Source: Pseudomonas fluorescens (GTDB taxonomy: Bacteria > Pseudomonadota > Gammaproteobacteria > Pseudomonadales > Pseudomonadaceae). Taken from it: a stretch of 64,000 nt of DNA. Position 1 is the first letter of the stretch. Every line of letters starts with the position of its first letter. The stretch lies in assembly GCF_004683905.1 (NCBI RefSeq), contig NZ_CP038438.1, positions 248,001 through 312,000 on the forward strand. The letters run 5' to 3'. Position numbers and translations under genes: made by a program. Positions 63,786 through 64,000 of this stretch are shown piece after piece. Below the pieces are notes generated by a model that was not told the origin of the DNA, did not search any database, and was given only the letters and a program-made list of their open reading frames with translations.

Positions 63786-64000
63786 TCAATGAGCCAATGC
63801 ATTCAAAACATGAACCGGGTCGTTATGAATGGCCTTGAGCAAAGCTTTTGCCGGCCCGGTTGGCTCGCGACGGCCCTGTTCCCAATTTCGTAGAGTGCCG
63901 AGTTGGACGTCGATCAGTGCCGCAAATTTGGTCTGGGTCAAACCGGTAGCTTTACGAATTTCTTTGACCTGCAATGCATCAACGTGGAATTCGCGAGAAG
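63786..64000 (-). CDS. XRE-type antitoxin-like regulator, N-terminus outside the window
   Basis: The frame is open to the window edge, so the gene starts beyond 64000; at least 71 residues are present. The helix-turn-helix is VKEIRKATGLTQTKFAALIDVQLGTLRNWEQGRREPTGPA, shown here in parts (TGLTQTKFAALI, LGTLRNWEQGRREP). This pattern, with GPAKALLKAI at the end, is typical of HigA/NadS-like antitoxins encoded after their toxin. The toxin gene would lie to the right of the window. Partner identity is inference. Confidence 0.75.
   Translation of the reverse strand, partial: SREFHVDALQVKEIRKATGLTQTKFAALIDVQLGTLRNWEQGRREPTGPAKALLKAIHNDPVHVLNALAH

Noticed and set aside
1..64000. CRISPR arrays, tRNA or rRNA genes, prophage or IS transposases
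   Set aside because: The repeated sequences are dispersed palindromes and not regularly spaced arrays, and no transposase, integrase or RNA gene was recognised on either strand.

Overview
The window looks like a chromosomal segment of a fluorescent-group Pseudomonas. The evidence is a GC-rich sequence with strong third-position GC bias, many Pseudomonas-type REP palindromes (core GTGGGAGCGGGCTTGCTC), and a right-hand block, gshA - thioesterase - tex - ompR/envZ - rimK/rimB - hslR - PAP2 - hslO - pckA, whose order matches the equivalent locus I recall from P. aeruginosa. No rRNA, tRNA, CRISPR array, prophage or insertion sequence was seen.

Positions 1 to about 50,400 are dominated by genes for obtaining sulfur from organic compounds. 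Left to right they are: the tail of a TauD/AtsK-type dioxygenase; a formylglycine sulfatase; a SftR-like LysR regulator divergent from a SftP-like TonB receptor; a secreted arylsulfotransferase-like protein; three tandem small paralogues of unknown function with an avidin-like look; a tonB-exbB-exbD operon; an RBBP9-type hydrolase with a sigma-54 AAA+ activator that lacks a DNA-binding domain; a solitary MetQ-like binding protein; and a four-gene amino-acid ABC operon. After an AAA ATPase, a triABC-type efflux operon and a methyltransferase comes a minus-strand operon of two SfnB/DszC-like oxidoreductases, an NtaA/DmoA-like FMN monooxygenase and a MetQNI-type importer. Then follow a cystine importer (tcyJLN), D-cysteine desulfhydrase (dcyD), an EpsC-type serine acetyltransferase, betT behind a likely BetI operator, a LacI-controlled module (TonB receptor, FMN monooxygenase, aldo/keto reductase), and tauABCD. 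The inferred route is outer-membrane uptake of sulfate esters, sulfonates or thioethers, ABC import, oxidative release of sulfite or sulfate, cysteine synthesis through serine acetylation, and glutathione synthesis by gshA.

Positions 50,700 to 64,000 are core housekeeping: glutathione synthesis, the Tex RNA-binding protein, OmpR/EnvZ envelope-stress signalling, RimK/RimB ribosome modification, heat-shock proteins Hsp15 and Hsp33, and PEP carboxykinase. The window ends inside an XRE-type antitoxin-like gene.

The most interesting signals are these. (1) The sfnB-like operon has a 5' leader with an intrinsic terminator, a 22-residue leader ORF whose stop overlaps the first gene, and an 8-bp long-range pairing that could hide the leader ORF start; this is a candidate attenuator. 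(2) Six sulfur-locus proteins contain no cysteine and no methionine other than the initiator. (3) The three tandem avidin-like small proteins. (4) Two further small-ORF candidates, one next to the amino-acid ABC operon and one coupled to rimB. (5) Three families of dispersed intergenic palindromic repeats.
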